Shown here: positions 1 through 6,797 of the stretch, piece after piece
How the letters are laid out: each line of letters opens with the position of its first letter
How positions within the stretch are numbered: position 1 is the stretch's first letter
Source: JBDNDK01 sp046719185
GTDB taxonomy: Bacteria > Armatimonadota > UBA5829
Length of the DNA: 7,799 bases
Assembly: GCA_046719185.1 (NCBI GenBank)
Contig: JBDNDK010000115.1
Location: 1 to 7,799 of the forward strand
Reading direction: 5' to 3'
Notes under the pieces: model-generated
The model's database searches: none
Told to the model about the DNA's origin: nothing
The model's input: only the letters and a program-made list of their open reading frames with translations
Translations under genes and position numbers: made by a program

Positions 1-5
1 ATTTA

Positions 6-34
6 TTGTTACCATATTGTAATTTAATTATAAA
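6..34 (+). promoter_or_regulatory. Probable sigma70-type promoter of the GH38 gene
   Basis: A -35-like TTGTTA at 6-11 and a -10-like TATAAA at 29-34 are separated by 17 bases. A start site near 41 would leave a leader of about 24 nt that ends in the AAAGGAG ribosome binding site at 51-57. The surroundings are very AT-rich, so chance matches are possible. The spacing and the position just ahead of the gene favour a real promoter. Confidence 0.5.
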
Positions 35-64
35 TAGGTAATACTCAAAAAAAGGAGACGGAAA

Positions 65-2695
65 TTGAATTTAAATATTAACTGTTTTGTGGTATCTCAC
101 TCTCATTTAGATAGAGAATGGTATAAACCTTTCCAGCATTTTAGAATGAGACTTGTAAAACTAATAGATTGTCTGATAGAGACATTGGAAAATGATCCTA
201 ATTTTAAATATTTTATGCTTGATGGTCAAACTATTGTTTTAGAAGATTATTTTGCAATTAGACCCGAAAATGAAGATAAACTAAGAAAGCTTATAGATGA
301 AGGTAAAGTATTAATAGGACCTTGGTACAATTTGCCTGATGAAGTGTTGGTAAGTGGTGAAAGCTTGATTAGAAATTTATATTATGGACATAAGATTTGT
401 GGTAAATATGAAAGTATAATGAAAGTTGGATATGTGCCAGACCAATTTGGACATATATCCTCTTTGCCCCAAATATTAAGAGGATTTGGAATTGATAATG
501 CAGTTTTATTCAGAGGTATAACTAGGGATCAGACTGAATCTGAGTTTATTTGGAAATCTCCAGATGGTTCAGAAGTATTAGCTGTTAAAATGCCTGACAA
601 CAATGCATACAGTAATTGGTTCTACAGAAACAGAGAAACTCTCATAAATCCTGATGCACCAATAGACAGAAATAAAGTAGTTGAGGATATTAAAGCAATA
701 CTTGAAGATTGTGAGAATGAAAGACCAACCACTAATAATAGACTTTTTATGGATGGTTGTGATCATGTATTTCCTCAATTCAAAACTCCTGAACTAATTA
801 AGATTGCTAGTGAGGAAATAGAAGGATTAAACATAGAGCATTCTACACTTGAGAATTATATAAAGGCTGTAAAAGAAAGTAATCCAAAACTTCAGACTTT
901 TGAGGGTGAACTGAGATGGTCAAATAGAGCATTCAAACTCCAAGGATTGCTGGCTGGCACTCTTTCTTCAAGGATTCATTTGAAGCAGTATTCTCACAAA
1001 TGTGAAACTTTGCTGGAAAAATATCTTGAGCCATTATGTGCAGCAGCTTGGTGGCTTGGTGAAGATTATCCTCAAAGCTATATTGAGCTGGCATGGAAAT
1101 ATCTGCTTAAGAATAGCCCTCATGACAGCATTTGTGGATGTAGTATAGATCAAGTTCATAAAGATATGATTTATAGATATGATCAATGTAGGCTCATATC
1201 AGAAGAGTTGATAAAAAATGCTGCAAAGAAAATTGCCGCTAAAATCAATACTGAAACAATAAAAGATAAAGAAAAATCAGATGCTTTAGTTGTATTCAAT
1301 ACACTTGGATTTGAAAGAAGTGAAATTATTGAGACAGAGCTTGATATTCCTACAGATCAGCCTTTTGCCTCTCTTGAGATAACAGATGCTGATGGGAATA
1401 TTATTCCATATGAAATTTTGGACAGAAAATTATATGGATTAATGGAGCCTGAGCCTTGGGATATTCCAACAGGCAGACAAATGCAAAAATTGAAAGTTGT
1501 ATTTAATGCAGAGAAAATTCCAGGGTTAGGATATAAAACATACACAATTGAAAGGCTTGATAAGAGAGTAAGAAATAAAGGTACGCTTATGACTGGTATT
1601 GGAAATTGTGAAAACAAACACATTGCACTAAGTGTTGAGAGTAATGGTTCATTATCTATATTAGATAAAGAAACTGGAAAATTGTTTAAGAATTGCTTGG
1701 TGTTTGAAGATTGTGGTGATGTGGGTGATGGTTACTACCACATAAAGCCTGCAAATGACAAAGTGTATACAAGTATTAGTTCAAAATGTTGTGTTAGCGT
1801 TGTAGAAAATAGCCCACTTAGATGCACATTTGAGATAAAGAATCTTTTGATGTTACCTGAATCATCAACACCAGATAATTCTGGCAGGTCAGAAAGGTTG
1901 AAAGAATTAGTTATTACATCTTATGTTACATTAGCAGCCAATAGCAGAAGAATAGATATAAAGACCATTGTAAATAACAATATTTGTGATCATAGGCTTA
2001 GAGTGCTATTTCCAACAGGCATTAATACAGAATATTCATTTGCAGAAGGTGCATTTGATGTAATAAAAAGAAATATTCGTACTCCAGATTGCAGTGATTG
2101 GCTAGAGCCTATGTATTCTACACATCCTCAAAAGACTTTTGTTGATGTTAGTGATGGGAATGTTGGATTATGTATCATAAATAAGGGTTTGCCAGAGTAT
2201 GAAATTTATAATGATCCATCAAGAACTATTGCTCTAACATTATTAAGGGGAGTAAGGCATGGAGTTGGAGAACCTTGGAATCTTGTAGGTGGACAAATAC
2301 TGGGAGAGCATGTATTTGAATATGCTATTTATCCTCATTCTGGAGATTGGGAAGAGGGAGATTGTTGGAAAGTTGCTCATTCATTTAATACTCCAATGAT
2401 TAGCTCTTTAACTGATATTCATAGCGGTAATTTGCCATCTACTGGAAAAATGATTAATATCAACTGTGAAAATCTACTTGTTTCAGCTCTCAAAAAATCT
2501 GATGATGAAGAAAAATTAGTAGTTAGATTTTGCAATTTGAAAAATAAAAATGTAAGTGCCAGTTTTTATGGGGATATTAATGGTATTGAATTATTGAATT
2601 TAACCGAAAAAACAGCAGATTCAAAATTATCAAATGATTTACAAGATTTGCATGTTGAACCAAAGAAAATATCAACATTGGGGTTATTAAAGTAA
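65..2695 (+). CDS. GH38 alpha-mannosidase, MngB-like (876 aa)
   Basis: Zinc-dependent retaining alpha-mannosidase of glycoside hydrolase family 38. HSHLDREW at residues 12-19 supplies the Zn ligands H14 and D16. PDQFGH at 125-130 carries the nucleophile and Zn ligand D126. D233 in MDGCDH is the likely acid/base by analogy with family members. HDSICGCSID starting at H353 matches the fourth Zn-ligand region in the helical domain, and beta-rich domains follow to the C-terminus. As I recall E. coli mannosylglycerate hydrolase MngB, its length (877 aa) and blocks such as LDGQT, LEDYF, IGPWY and DHRLRVL agree closely. There is no signal peptide, so it should act in the cytoplasm on imported mannosides. 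The start is TTG, chosen because AAAGGAG (51-57) lies 7 nt upstream and no ATG fits the N-terminal motif. No PTS or regulator gene is adjacent, so the substrate (mannosylglycerate, phospho-mannoside or glycan fragment) is undetermined. The family call is near certain; the subgroup is moderate. Confidence 0.95.
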   Translation: MNLNINCFVVSHSHLDREWYKPFQHFRMRLVKLIDCLIETLENDPNFKYFMLDGQTIVLEDYFAIRPENEDKLRKLIDEGKVLIGPWYNLPDEVLVSGESLIRNLYYGHKICGKYESIMKVGYVPDQFGHISSLPQILRGFGIDNAVLFRGITRDQTESEFIWKSPDGSEVLAVKMPDNNAYSNWFYRNRETLINPDAPIDRNKVVEDIKAILEDCENERPTTNNRLFMDGCDHVFPQFKTPELIKIASEEIEGLNIEHSTLENYIKAVKESNPKLQTFEGELRWSNRAFKLQGLLAGTLSSRIHLKQYSHKCETLLEKYLEPLCAAAWWLGEDYPQSYIELAWKYLLKNSPHDSICGCSIDQVHKDMIYRYDQCRLISEELIKNAAKKIAAKINTETIKDKEKSDALVVFNTLGFERSEIIETELDIPTDQPFASLEITDADGNIIPYEILDRKLYGLMEPEPWDIPTGRQMQKLKVVFNAEKIPGLGYKTYTIERLDKRVRNKGTLMTGIGNCENKHIALSVESNGSLSILDKETGKLFKNCLVFEDCGDVGDGYYHIKPANDKVYTSISSKCCVSVVENSPLRCTFEIKNLLMLPESSTPDNSGRSERLKELVITSYVTLAANSRRIDIKTIVNNNICDHRLRVLFPTGINTEYSFAEGAFDVIKRNIRTPDCSDWLEPMYSTHPQKTFVDVSDGNVGLCIINKGLPEYEIYNDPSRTIALTLLRGVRHGVGEPWNLVGGQILGEHVFEYAIYPHSGDWEEGDCWKVAHSFNTPMISSLTDIHSGNLPSTGKMININCENLLVSALKKSDDEEKLVVRFCNLKNKNVSASFYGDINGIELLNLTEKTADSKLSNDLQDLHVEPKKISTLGLLK

Positions 2696-2706
2696 ATTTT
2701 TATTAG

Positions 2707-2724
2707 TGAGCAGAAGAATGCTCA
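2707..2724 (+). terminator. Small hairpin after the GH38 gene, possible weak terminator
   Basis: TGAGCA (2707-2712) and TGCTCA (2719-2724) form a perfect 6-bp stem around a 6-nt loop, 12 nt after the GH38 stop. Only scattered T residues follow, so intrinsic termination would be inefficient. It may instead be a 3'-end stabilising hairpin. Confidence 0.3.
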
Positions 2725-2768
2725 TAAAACTTTAAAGAAAAATTAATTAATAATTAAATTGTTTTATG

Positions 2769-2797
2769 TTGACATGAGAGAATTCTTGAGATATATT
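2769..2797 (+). promoter_or_regulatory. Near-consensus promoter of the PEP-CTERM operon
   Basis: TTGACA at 2769-2774 is a perfect -35 hexamer. After 17 bases comes TATATT at 2792-2797, one mismatch from TATAAT. The predicted start is near 2804, giving a leader of about 101 nt before the ATG at 2905. This is the closest match to consensus among the promoters in the window, and it separates the secreted-protein pair from the mannosidase transcriptionally. Confidence 0.8.
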
Positions 2798-2803
2798 ACA
2801 AAA

Positions 2804-2904
2804 GATAGAGGAGTCTCGAACTCTTTTTAATAATCATTTCAGCAGATTCAAGACTGGGAGTACATTACCCAGCAAACAAGACTCTGGGGAAGGAGAACAA
2901 ATAC
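2804..2904 (+). promoter_or_regulatory. Structured 5' leader with competing hairpins
   Basis: The predicted untranslated leader contains several pairings. AGAGGAGT (2807-2814) pairs with ACTCTTTT (2820-2827), including two G-U pairs, and one more T follows. CTGGG (2854-2858) pairs perfectly with CCCAG (2868-2872). The same CCCAG could pair instead with a second CTGGG (2884-2888) that directly abuts the AAGGAG ribosome binding site (2890-2895). GAGTCT (2811-2816) could pair at long range with AGACTC (2879-2884). The segment CAAGACT followed by GGGA occurs twice (2849-2859 and, with small insertions, 2877-2890). These mutually exclusive pairings are what a translational switch could use, but no known riboswitch class was recognised. 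The pairings are seen in the sequence; regulation is inference. Confidence 0.45.
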
Positions 2905-3576
2905 ATGAATCAACTGAAAAAAGTTTTAGTATGCATGCTGATGTTTGTTTTCACCTTAAGCTTAGCATTTGCAAATGCACCAGATCCAATATCATGGAAT
3001 TGGGAAACAGATTATGTACTTGTAGGTGGAGATGATGATAATCCAATTTATGAGTACAAAAAATTTAATGAAGATCAAGGTGAAAATCCATTCAATTGGT
3101 CATATGGTGTTGGTGAAGAGAGCACTTGGCTTCAATATGGCGAAGTTCTTGCCAAAGACCCTTGGGTAAGACAAACAATCATCAACAATACTAGTGGCTA
3201 CTGGAGTGATTGGCATGTAAGAGTTATAGGTGGATGGATTGATATCAACTCAATCAAAGTCTATAACAGAACTCTTGGAGAGCAATATGGTATGTGGGTT
3301 TGGACAGATCTAGGCGATCTTCATTATGAAAATGTTAATGGAATAGATTACTTAGTTGGTTTTGATGCACATACAATTCCTGGATCAGGAATGCATATAG
3401 TTCCCGGTCAGAGACTGAGAGTAGAATTTTACTATGAAGCTTTTGTTTTAGGTCAATCAGTTTCATTACAACAGTATCCAACAGATACATATCCTATTCC
3501 TGAACCCGGCACTATGGCTGCATTAATTTCTGGACTTGCTGGATTAGGTGTATTTGCAAGAAGAAAATTTAAATAA
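2905..3576 (+). CDS. Secreted PEP-CTERM sorting-domain protein (223 aa)
   Basis: Exported protein of unknown function. An N-terminal signal peptide (K5 and K6, hydrophobic residues 7-22, cleavage plausible after A23 or A25) leads into a region of about 170 residues rich in aromatic and beta-prone residues. The C-terminal 26 residues (198-223) have the PEP-CTERM layout: PEP at 199-201, a hydrophobic stretch with small residues, and the basic end ARRKFK. Known PEP-CTERM proteins are cut and attached by exosortase (EpsH/XrtA type) during export, often with exopolysaccharide; no exosortase is in this window. DDDN at 43-46 could bind a metal, but this is weak. The ATG is supported by AAGGAG (2890-2895) 9 nt upstream. 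It is first in a probable two-gene operon and sits behind a strong promoter and structured leader. The body shares short motifs with the downstream protein (NNTS near 94, W at 103, PGQ at 167). The sorting call is strong; the molecular role is unknown. Confidence 0.9.
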   Translation: MNQLKKVLVCMLMFVFTLSLAFANAPDPISWNWETDYVLVGGDDDNPIYEYKKFNEDQGENPFNWSYGVGEESTWLQYGEVLAKDPWVRQTIINNTSGYWSDWHVRVIGGWIDINSIKVYNRTLGEQYGMWVWTDLGDLHYENVNGIDYLVGFDAHTIPGSGMHIVPGQRLRVEFYYEAFVLGQSVSLQQYPTDTYPIPEPGTMAALISGLAGLGVFARRKFK

Positions 3577-3583
3577 TTCCGGC

Positions 3584-3602
3584 TTAGCACGGAGGTGCCT
3601 AA
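3584..3602 (+). promoter_or_regulatory. Hairpin presenting the second PEP-CTERM gene's SD in its loop
   Basis: TTAGCAC (3584-3590) pairs with GTGC-TAA (3595-3602) with a single bulged C at 3599, enclosing the tetraloop GGAG (3591-3594). The GGAGG ribosome binding site (3591-3595) for the ATG at 3604 therefore sits in the loop and first stem base. The stem may hide the site or, as a short exposed loop, display it. It lies in the 27-nt gap between the two PEP-CTERM genes and could set their expression ratio. Confidence 0.5.
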
Positions 3603-3603
3603 A

Positions 3604-4263
3604 ATGAAATATATAAAAAAAAGAATGTTGCTCTTAGCAGCACTTATATTAATAAGCACAACAGCTCTTGCAAATCCTGTTGTTACATGGACCGATGCAA
3701 CTGGCACACATCAAGTCAATCTAACAGCAATGCCTATAGATCCTGGAGATCCATATTATGTGTTTCAAGCATATGGATGGTTTGGTGACCTATATATAAC
3801 TATTGATGATAATGTTCAGCAGGTAGAAATTTCTGCAAGCGGTAGTTACAACTATTTTGGTGAAGTTTGCTATAGTGTTCATTTAAATCAATATGTATTA
3901 AACAATTCAAGTTATATCTGGCATACATTCAGGCTAGATTTAGACGGCATTCCATCAGGAGCTGGTAATCAGAGTTTTTACTATGTGAGAAATGCAAATA
4001 ACGGAACTTGGGATGTTGATATGGATGAAGATTATGTTGTGTTTTCAACAGACGATACACAACATTATATATCCCCAGGTCAGACATTTGTAGATAAAAT
4101 TAGCCTTCTTGATCCAGATAACTTATGGAATCCTGATCCAAATGCTGACTTTAAAATTACAAAAACTTTTGAAGGTGAATTGGTTCCTGAGCCGGCAACT
4201 CTGGCTGCATTATCTGCTGGTTTGACTGCATTAGCTGGGTTTGCTTTAAGAAAAAGAAAATAG
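3604..4263 (+). CDS. Second secreted PEP-CTERM protein (219 aa)
   Basis: Exported protein of unknown function, translated from the ATG at 3604. A GTG at 3595 is in frame, but it overlaps the GGAGG Shine-Dalgarno (3591-3595), which is spaced 8 nt from the ATG. Residues 1-23 form a clear signal peptide (K2, K5, K6, R7, a Leu/Ala/Ile core, ALA before N24). The mature part is Tyr/Asp/Asn-rich and beta-prone. Residues 194-219 are a PEP-CTERM tail with PEP at 195-197, an Ala/Leu/Gly hydrophobic span and RKRK at the end. An acidic cluster (D137, D139, D141, D143 within DVDMDED) resembles calcium-binding loops, though this is only suggestive. Short motifs parallel the upstream neighbour (NNSS at 100-103 before W106-H107, PGQ at 158-160), so the two may share a fold. 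It is followed directly by a strong terminator. It is probably cotranscribed with the upstream gene and anchored by the same exosortase, which is not in this window. Confidence 0.88.
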   Translation: MKYIKKRMLLLAALILISTTALANPVVTWTDATGTHQVNLTAMPIDPGDPYYVFQAYGWFGDLYITIDDNVQQVEISASGSYNYFGEVCYSVHLNQYVLNNSSYIWHTFRLDLDGIPSGAGNQSFYYVRNANNGTWDVDMDEDYVVFSTDDTQHYISPGQTFVDKISLLDPDNLWNPDPNADFKITKTFEGELVPEPATLAALSAGLTALAGFALRKRK

Positions 4264-4286
4264 TAAGTTCAGGTTTTAAAAACATT

Positions 4287-4317
4287 AAAAGGGAGTCTAA
4301 TGTTTAGACTTCCTTTT
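4287..4317. terminator. Strong bidirectional rho-independent terminator
   Basis: AAAAGGGAGTCTAA (4287-4300) pairs with the complementary strand at 4304-4317 around a 3-nt TGT loop. The 14-bp stem contains one G-U pair and runs into a T tract (4314-4319). On the minus strand the A run at 4287-4290 becomes the T tract. It sits 24 nt after the PEP-CTERM operon stop and 23 nt beyond the methyltransferase stop, so it serves both convergent transcripts. Confidence 0.88.
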
Positions 4318-4339
4318 TTATTTAATTGAGTTATGTAAT

Positions 4340-5086
4340 TTATCTGTTTTTCTGGCTAATGATTATCATTCTTTGTGAAGTCATTGAATAATCAGAAGAA
4401 TCAAAATCTCCAAATGCAGAGTTTACTCTTAATCCTACTGATTCCAGCATCTTTTTTATTTCTGTATATGTATATAATCTCACATTTTGTTTTTGTTCAG
4501 ACCTAGTCCCATCTGGTTTTATTATTATTTGTCTTTCAATGTTTCTACCTGTAACTAAATCAAATTTTCTTTCAGTCAATAATAATGTGCCTGATGAGCT
4601 TTCGTTCCATTCTTTCATTTTATAGTTTCTCATAATATATTCTCTGTTTGTAACATCTAAAAGAAATTTGCCTCCGGGTCTTAGTGCTTTTGCTATCATT
4701 TTTAATACTTTTAAGTCTTCTTCATCTGATTCAAGATAACCAAAGGATGTGAACATATTTATAACTGCATCAAAATCACAGTCACAATCTATTTCTCTCA
4801 TATCAGATTGCAGTAAACCAACTTGGAGGTTTTCTAGTTCTGCTGCTTTTCTGCATTCATCAAGCATATAGTTTGATGCATCTACTCCTAGCACATTATA
4901 TCCCCTTCTTGTAAGCTCTAGCAGATGTCTTCCCATTCCACAGCATAGATCCAATATTCTTGCATTAGGTCTTAATCCAAGTTTTTCTAATATAAAATCA
5001 ACCTGCATTTTGCTTTGCTGTGATTCTGTATATAGAATATTAGGTGCAAATTCAGAACTTGAAAACTTTTCCATATACCAACTCAT
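4340..5086 (-). CDS. Class I SAM-dependent methyltransferase (248 aa)
   Basis: Rossmann-fold methyltransferase of the broad Methyltransf_11/25 type that uses S-adenosylmethionine; the acceptor cannot be deduced. SAM-binding motif I is ILDLCCGMGRH at residues 44-54, where a G-x-G is usual (G50, G52). GVD at 67-69 supplies the acidic residue that binds the ribose (D69). DMRE at 95-98 and FDAVINMFTSFGY at 105-117 match the adenine-binding and post-II region of this family. LRPGGKFLLDV is the usual strand-turn after motif III. The protein has no signal peptide or membrane segment, so it is cytoplasmic. The C-terminal third is beta-rich and may shape the acceptor site. The start ATG is supported by GGTGAT on the minus strand (5092-5097), 5 nt upstream. 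It is divergent from the M32 peptidase gene and convergent with the PEP-CTERM operon. No neighbour suggests a substrate. The family is confident; the specific function is unknown. Confidence 0.93.
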   Translation of the reverse strand: MSWYMEKFSSSEFAPNILYTESQQSKMQVDFILEKLGLRPNARILDLCCGMGRHLLELTRRGYNVLGVDASNYMLDECRKAAELENLQVGLLQSDMREIDCDCDFDAVINMFTSFGYLESDEEDLKVLKMIAKALRPGGKFLLDVTNREYIMRNYKMKEWNESSSGTLLLTERKFDLVTGRNIERQIIIKPDGTRSEQKQNVRLYTYTEIKKMLESVGLRVNSAFGDFDSSDYSMTSQRMIIISQKNR

Positions 5087-5176
5087 GATATATCACCATC
5101 TTTATAGAATACTTATGCTATCTTATATATACATATAAAATTTTCCTTGAGATATTTTAATTGAATGAAAAACTTA

Positions 5177-5182
5177 TATAAT
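5177..5182 (+). promoter_or_regulatory. Likely -10 element for the M32 peptidase gene
   Basis: A perfect TATAAT lies 39 nt before the ATG at 5222. The best -35 partner is poor (TTTTAA at 5155-5160 with a 16-nt spacer; TTGAGA at 5147-5152 is too far). A start near 5189 would put the upstream in-frame ATG (5165) outside the transcript, supporting the start at 5222. On the minus strand no convincing -35/-10 pair for the methyltransferase was found in this AT-rich divergent gap. Confidence 0.4.
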
Positions 5183-5221
5183 TGTCTAATAAAAATTTAT
5201 AAGCATATTGAGAGGTTTAAT

Positions 5222-6712
5222 ATGGAAATTTCTTCAAAGCTGAAATTCTTTTATGAAAGATTATCTGAGCTTTATAAGTTAAACTGTATTGCTAGTTTGC
5301 TTGATTGGGATATGCAGGTTTATATGCCTGAAAAAGGTGCATCTTTTAGGGCTGAACAACTTGAATTTATTGAGCTTTTAGCACATCAAAAACTTACTGA
5401 TTCTGTGTTCTATAACACAATAAGAGATTTATATGAAAATATGGATAATCTCTCCGATGATGATAGAGTTAATGTTAGGGAAATTTTTAGGGTAGTAGAA
5501 AGAAAGAAAAAACTTCCTGATGAATTTGTTTCTGAAAAAACAAAGGCTTGTTCAAATGCATATAATGTGTGGGTGAAGGCTAGACCAGAAAATAGCTATG
5601 AAGAAGTGAAACCATATTTAAAACATATCTTTGAGCTTGCAAGAAAAGAATGTGATTTAGTTGGATATGAAAAAAATAAATATGATGCCTTGCTTGACAC
5701 ATATGAACCTTATGGCAAAATTGAGGAAATAAAACCTCTATTACTTGAGCTTGCAGATGGATTAAAAAGTATAATAAAGACTGGTTATGAAAAGACAAAA
5801 GATATTAAAGATATAAATGTAATTTTTTCTGCAGATAAACAGTTTGAGATGTGCAGCAAAATAGCAGAAGATCTTGGATACAGCTTTTCAACTGGCAGAA
5901 TAGATAAAACAGCTCACCCATTTATGACTACAATTGGTCCTCAGGATCAAAGAATTACCACAAGATTTTATGAGAATAATATTTTATTAGGATTATACAG
6001 CACAATTCATGAGACTGGACATGCATTATATGAGCTTGGTTTGCCTGTAGATAGAGCTGGCACTCCCTTAGGTTCTTCTGTTTCAATGGGTATTCATGAA
6101 TCTCAATCAAGGTTATGGGAAAATATTGTTGGCAGAAGCAGAGAATTTGCAGAATATCTTCATAAAGTGATGATTGATTATTTCCCTGGTGAAATGAAAG
6201 ATATATCAGTTGATGATTTATTTGCAAATATAAACAAAATTAAGCCAAGCCTGATAAGAGTGGAATCTGATGAAGTTACATATTCTCAGCATATAGTGAT
6301 TAGAATGCTTTTAGAGGAAAAAGTGCTTGAGAACGAGGTTGATGTTGATGATCTGCCTGAAGCTTGGAATGCAATGTATGAGGAATATTTGGGAATAAAG
6401 CCTGATGATTATAAAGATGGAGTGATGCAGGATGTGCATTGGTTCACAGGTGCCATTGGGTATTTTCCAACTTATGCATTGGGCAATTTATATAATGCTA
6501 TGATGTTTAAGTCTGCAAAAGTAGATATTCCTGATATAAGTGATAATATAAAAAATGGTCAGTTTGAGCCACTTTTACTTTGGCTTAGGGATAAAGTTCA
6601 TAAACATGGAATGAGATACACTGGTCCAGAGCTGATTCAAAAAATTACAGGAAATAAGCTTTCTGCTAAGCCATTTTTGGATTATCTTAATAATAAGATT
6701 TTTACTCTATAA
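5222..6712 (+). CDS. M32 family metallocarboxypeptidase (carboxypeptidase Taq-like, 496 aa)
   Basis: Zinc carboxypeptidase that removes C-terminal residues from peptides in the cytoplasm, probably in peptide turnover. The M32 signatures appear in order: DQRIT at 242-246, the HETGH zinc motif at 263-267 (ligands H263 and H267, catalytic E264), HESQSR at 292-297 with third ligand E293, IRVESDEVTY from 345, and GVMQDVHW at 400-407, the GxxQDxHW motif of the family. The N-terminus is helical and contains the usual LDWDMQVYMP stretch. Length fits the family norm of about 500 residues from the ATG at 5222, which has GAGAGG (5210-5215) 6 nt upstream. An in-frame ATG at 5165 would add 19 residues lacking family similarity, and it precedes a TATAAT, so it was not chosen. 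There is no signal peptide. All catalytic residues are present. The gene is apparently monocistronic, divergent from the methyltransferase, and ends inside an inverted repeat. Confidence 0.96.
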   Translation: MEISSKLKFFYERLSELYKLNCIASLLDWDMQVYMPEKGASFRAEQLEFIELLAHQKLTDSVFYNTIRDLYENMDNLSDDDRVNVREIFRVVERKKKLPDEFVSEKTKACSNAYNVWVKARPENSYEEVKPYLKHIFELARKECDLVGYEKNKYDALLDTYEPYGKIEEIKPLLLELADGLKSIIKTGYEKTKDIKDINVIFSADKQFEMCSKIAEDLGYSFSTGRIDKTAHPFMTTIGPQDQRITTRFYENNILLGLYSTIHETGHALYELGLPVDRAGTPLGSSVSMGIHESQSRLWENIVGRSREFAEYLHKVMIDYFPGEMKDISVDDLFANINKIKPSLIRVESDEVTYSQHIVIRMLLEEKVLENEVDVDDLPEAWNAMYEEYLGIKPDDYKDGVMQDVHWFTGAIGYFPTYALGNLYNAMMFKSAKVDIPDISDNIKNGQFEPLLLWLRDKVHKHGMRYTGPELIQKITGNKLSAKPFLDYLNNKIFTL

Positions 6713-6721
6713 AATCTTATT
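6692..6721 (+). terminator. Inverted repeat overlapping the M32 stop codon
   Basis: AATAAGATTTT (6692-6702) and AAAATCTTATT (6711-6721) are a perfect 11-bp inverted repeat with an 8-nt loop. The TAA stop (6710-6712) lies at the loop/stem border. The stem is AT-rich with two G-C pairs and is followed by a mixed T-rich stretch. It is a plausible weak terminator or 3'-end hairpin that would form only after the ribosome clears the last codons. Confidence 0.45.
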
Positions 6722-6766
6722 TGATTCAATACTTTAATTAAAATAATAAAAATATACAATATTTTA

Positions 6767-6795
6767 TTGAAAAGTAAATAATCTTATTCTATAAT
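6767..6795 (+). promoter_or_regulatory. Strong sigma70-type promoter of the pseudopilin gene
   Basis: TTGAAA (6767-6772) and a perfect TATAAT (6790-6795) are separated by exactly 17 bases. The predicted start near 6802 gives a leader of about 31 nt to the ATG at 6833. This makes the in-frame TTG at 6809, only about 7 nt downstream of that start and without a ribosome binding site, unlikely as the initiation codon. Confidence 0.75.
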
Positions 6796-6797
6796 AA

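Noticed and set aside
578..1623. Antisense open frames within the GH38 gene (578-778 and 1357-1623)
   Set aside because: They lie wholly inside a confidently assigned gene, lack ribosome binding sites and show no recognisable motifs.
2854..2895. Resemblance of the leader hairpin and A-rich linker to a preQ1-I riboswitch
   Set aside because: The CTGGG/CCCAG stem, A-rich linker and downstream G-rich site look similar to the class. However, the conserved loop U and the ligand-pairing C just before the 3' stem strand are not in place, and PEP-CTERM genes are not expected targets.
3595..3603. Upstream GTG start for the second PEP-CTERM gene
   Set aside because: The GTG overlaps the GGAGG ribosome binding site, which is correctly spaced for the ATG at 3604. 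The ATG start also gives a standard signal peptide.
5165..5221. N-terminal extension of the M32 peptidase from the ATG at 5165
   Set aside because: It has no ribosome binding site and contains a TATAAT element. The extra 19 residues precede the usual family N-terminus.
6745..6769. Imperfect AT inverted repeat between the M32 and pseudopilin genes
   Set aside because: It is made almost entirely of A and T with a bulge, as expected by chance in this AT-rich gap, and it merges into the -35 region.
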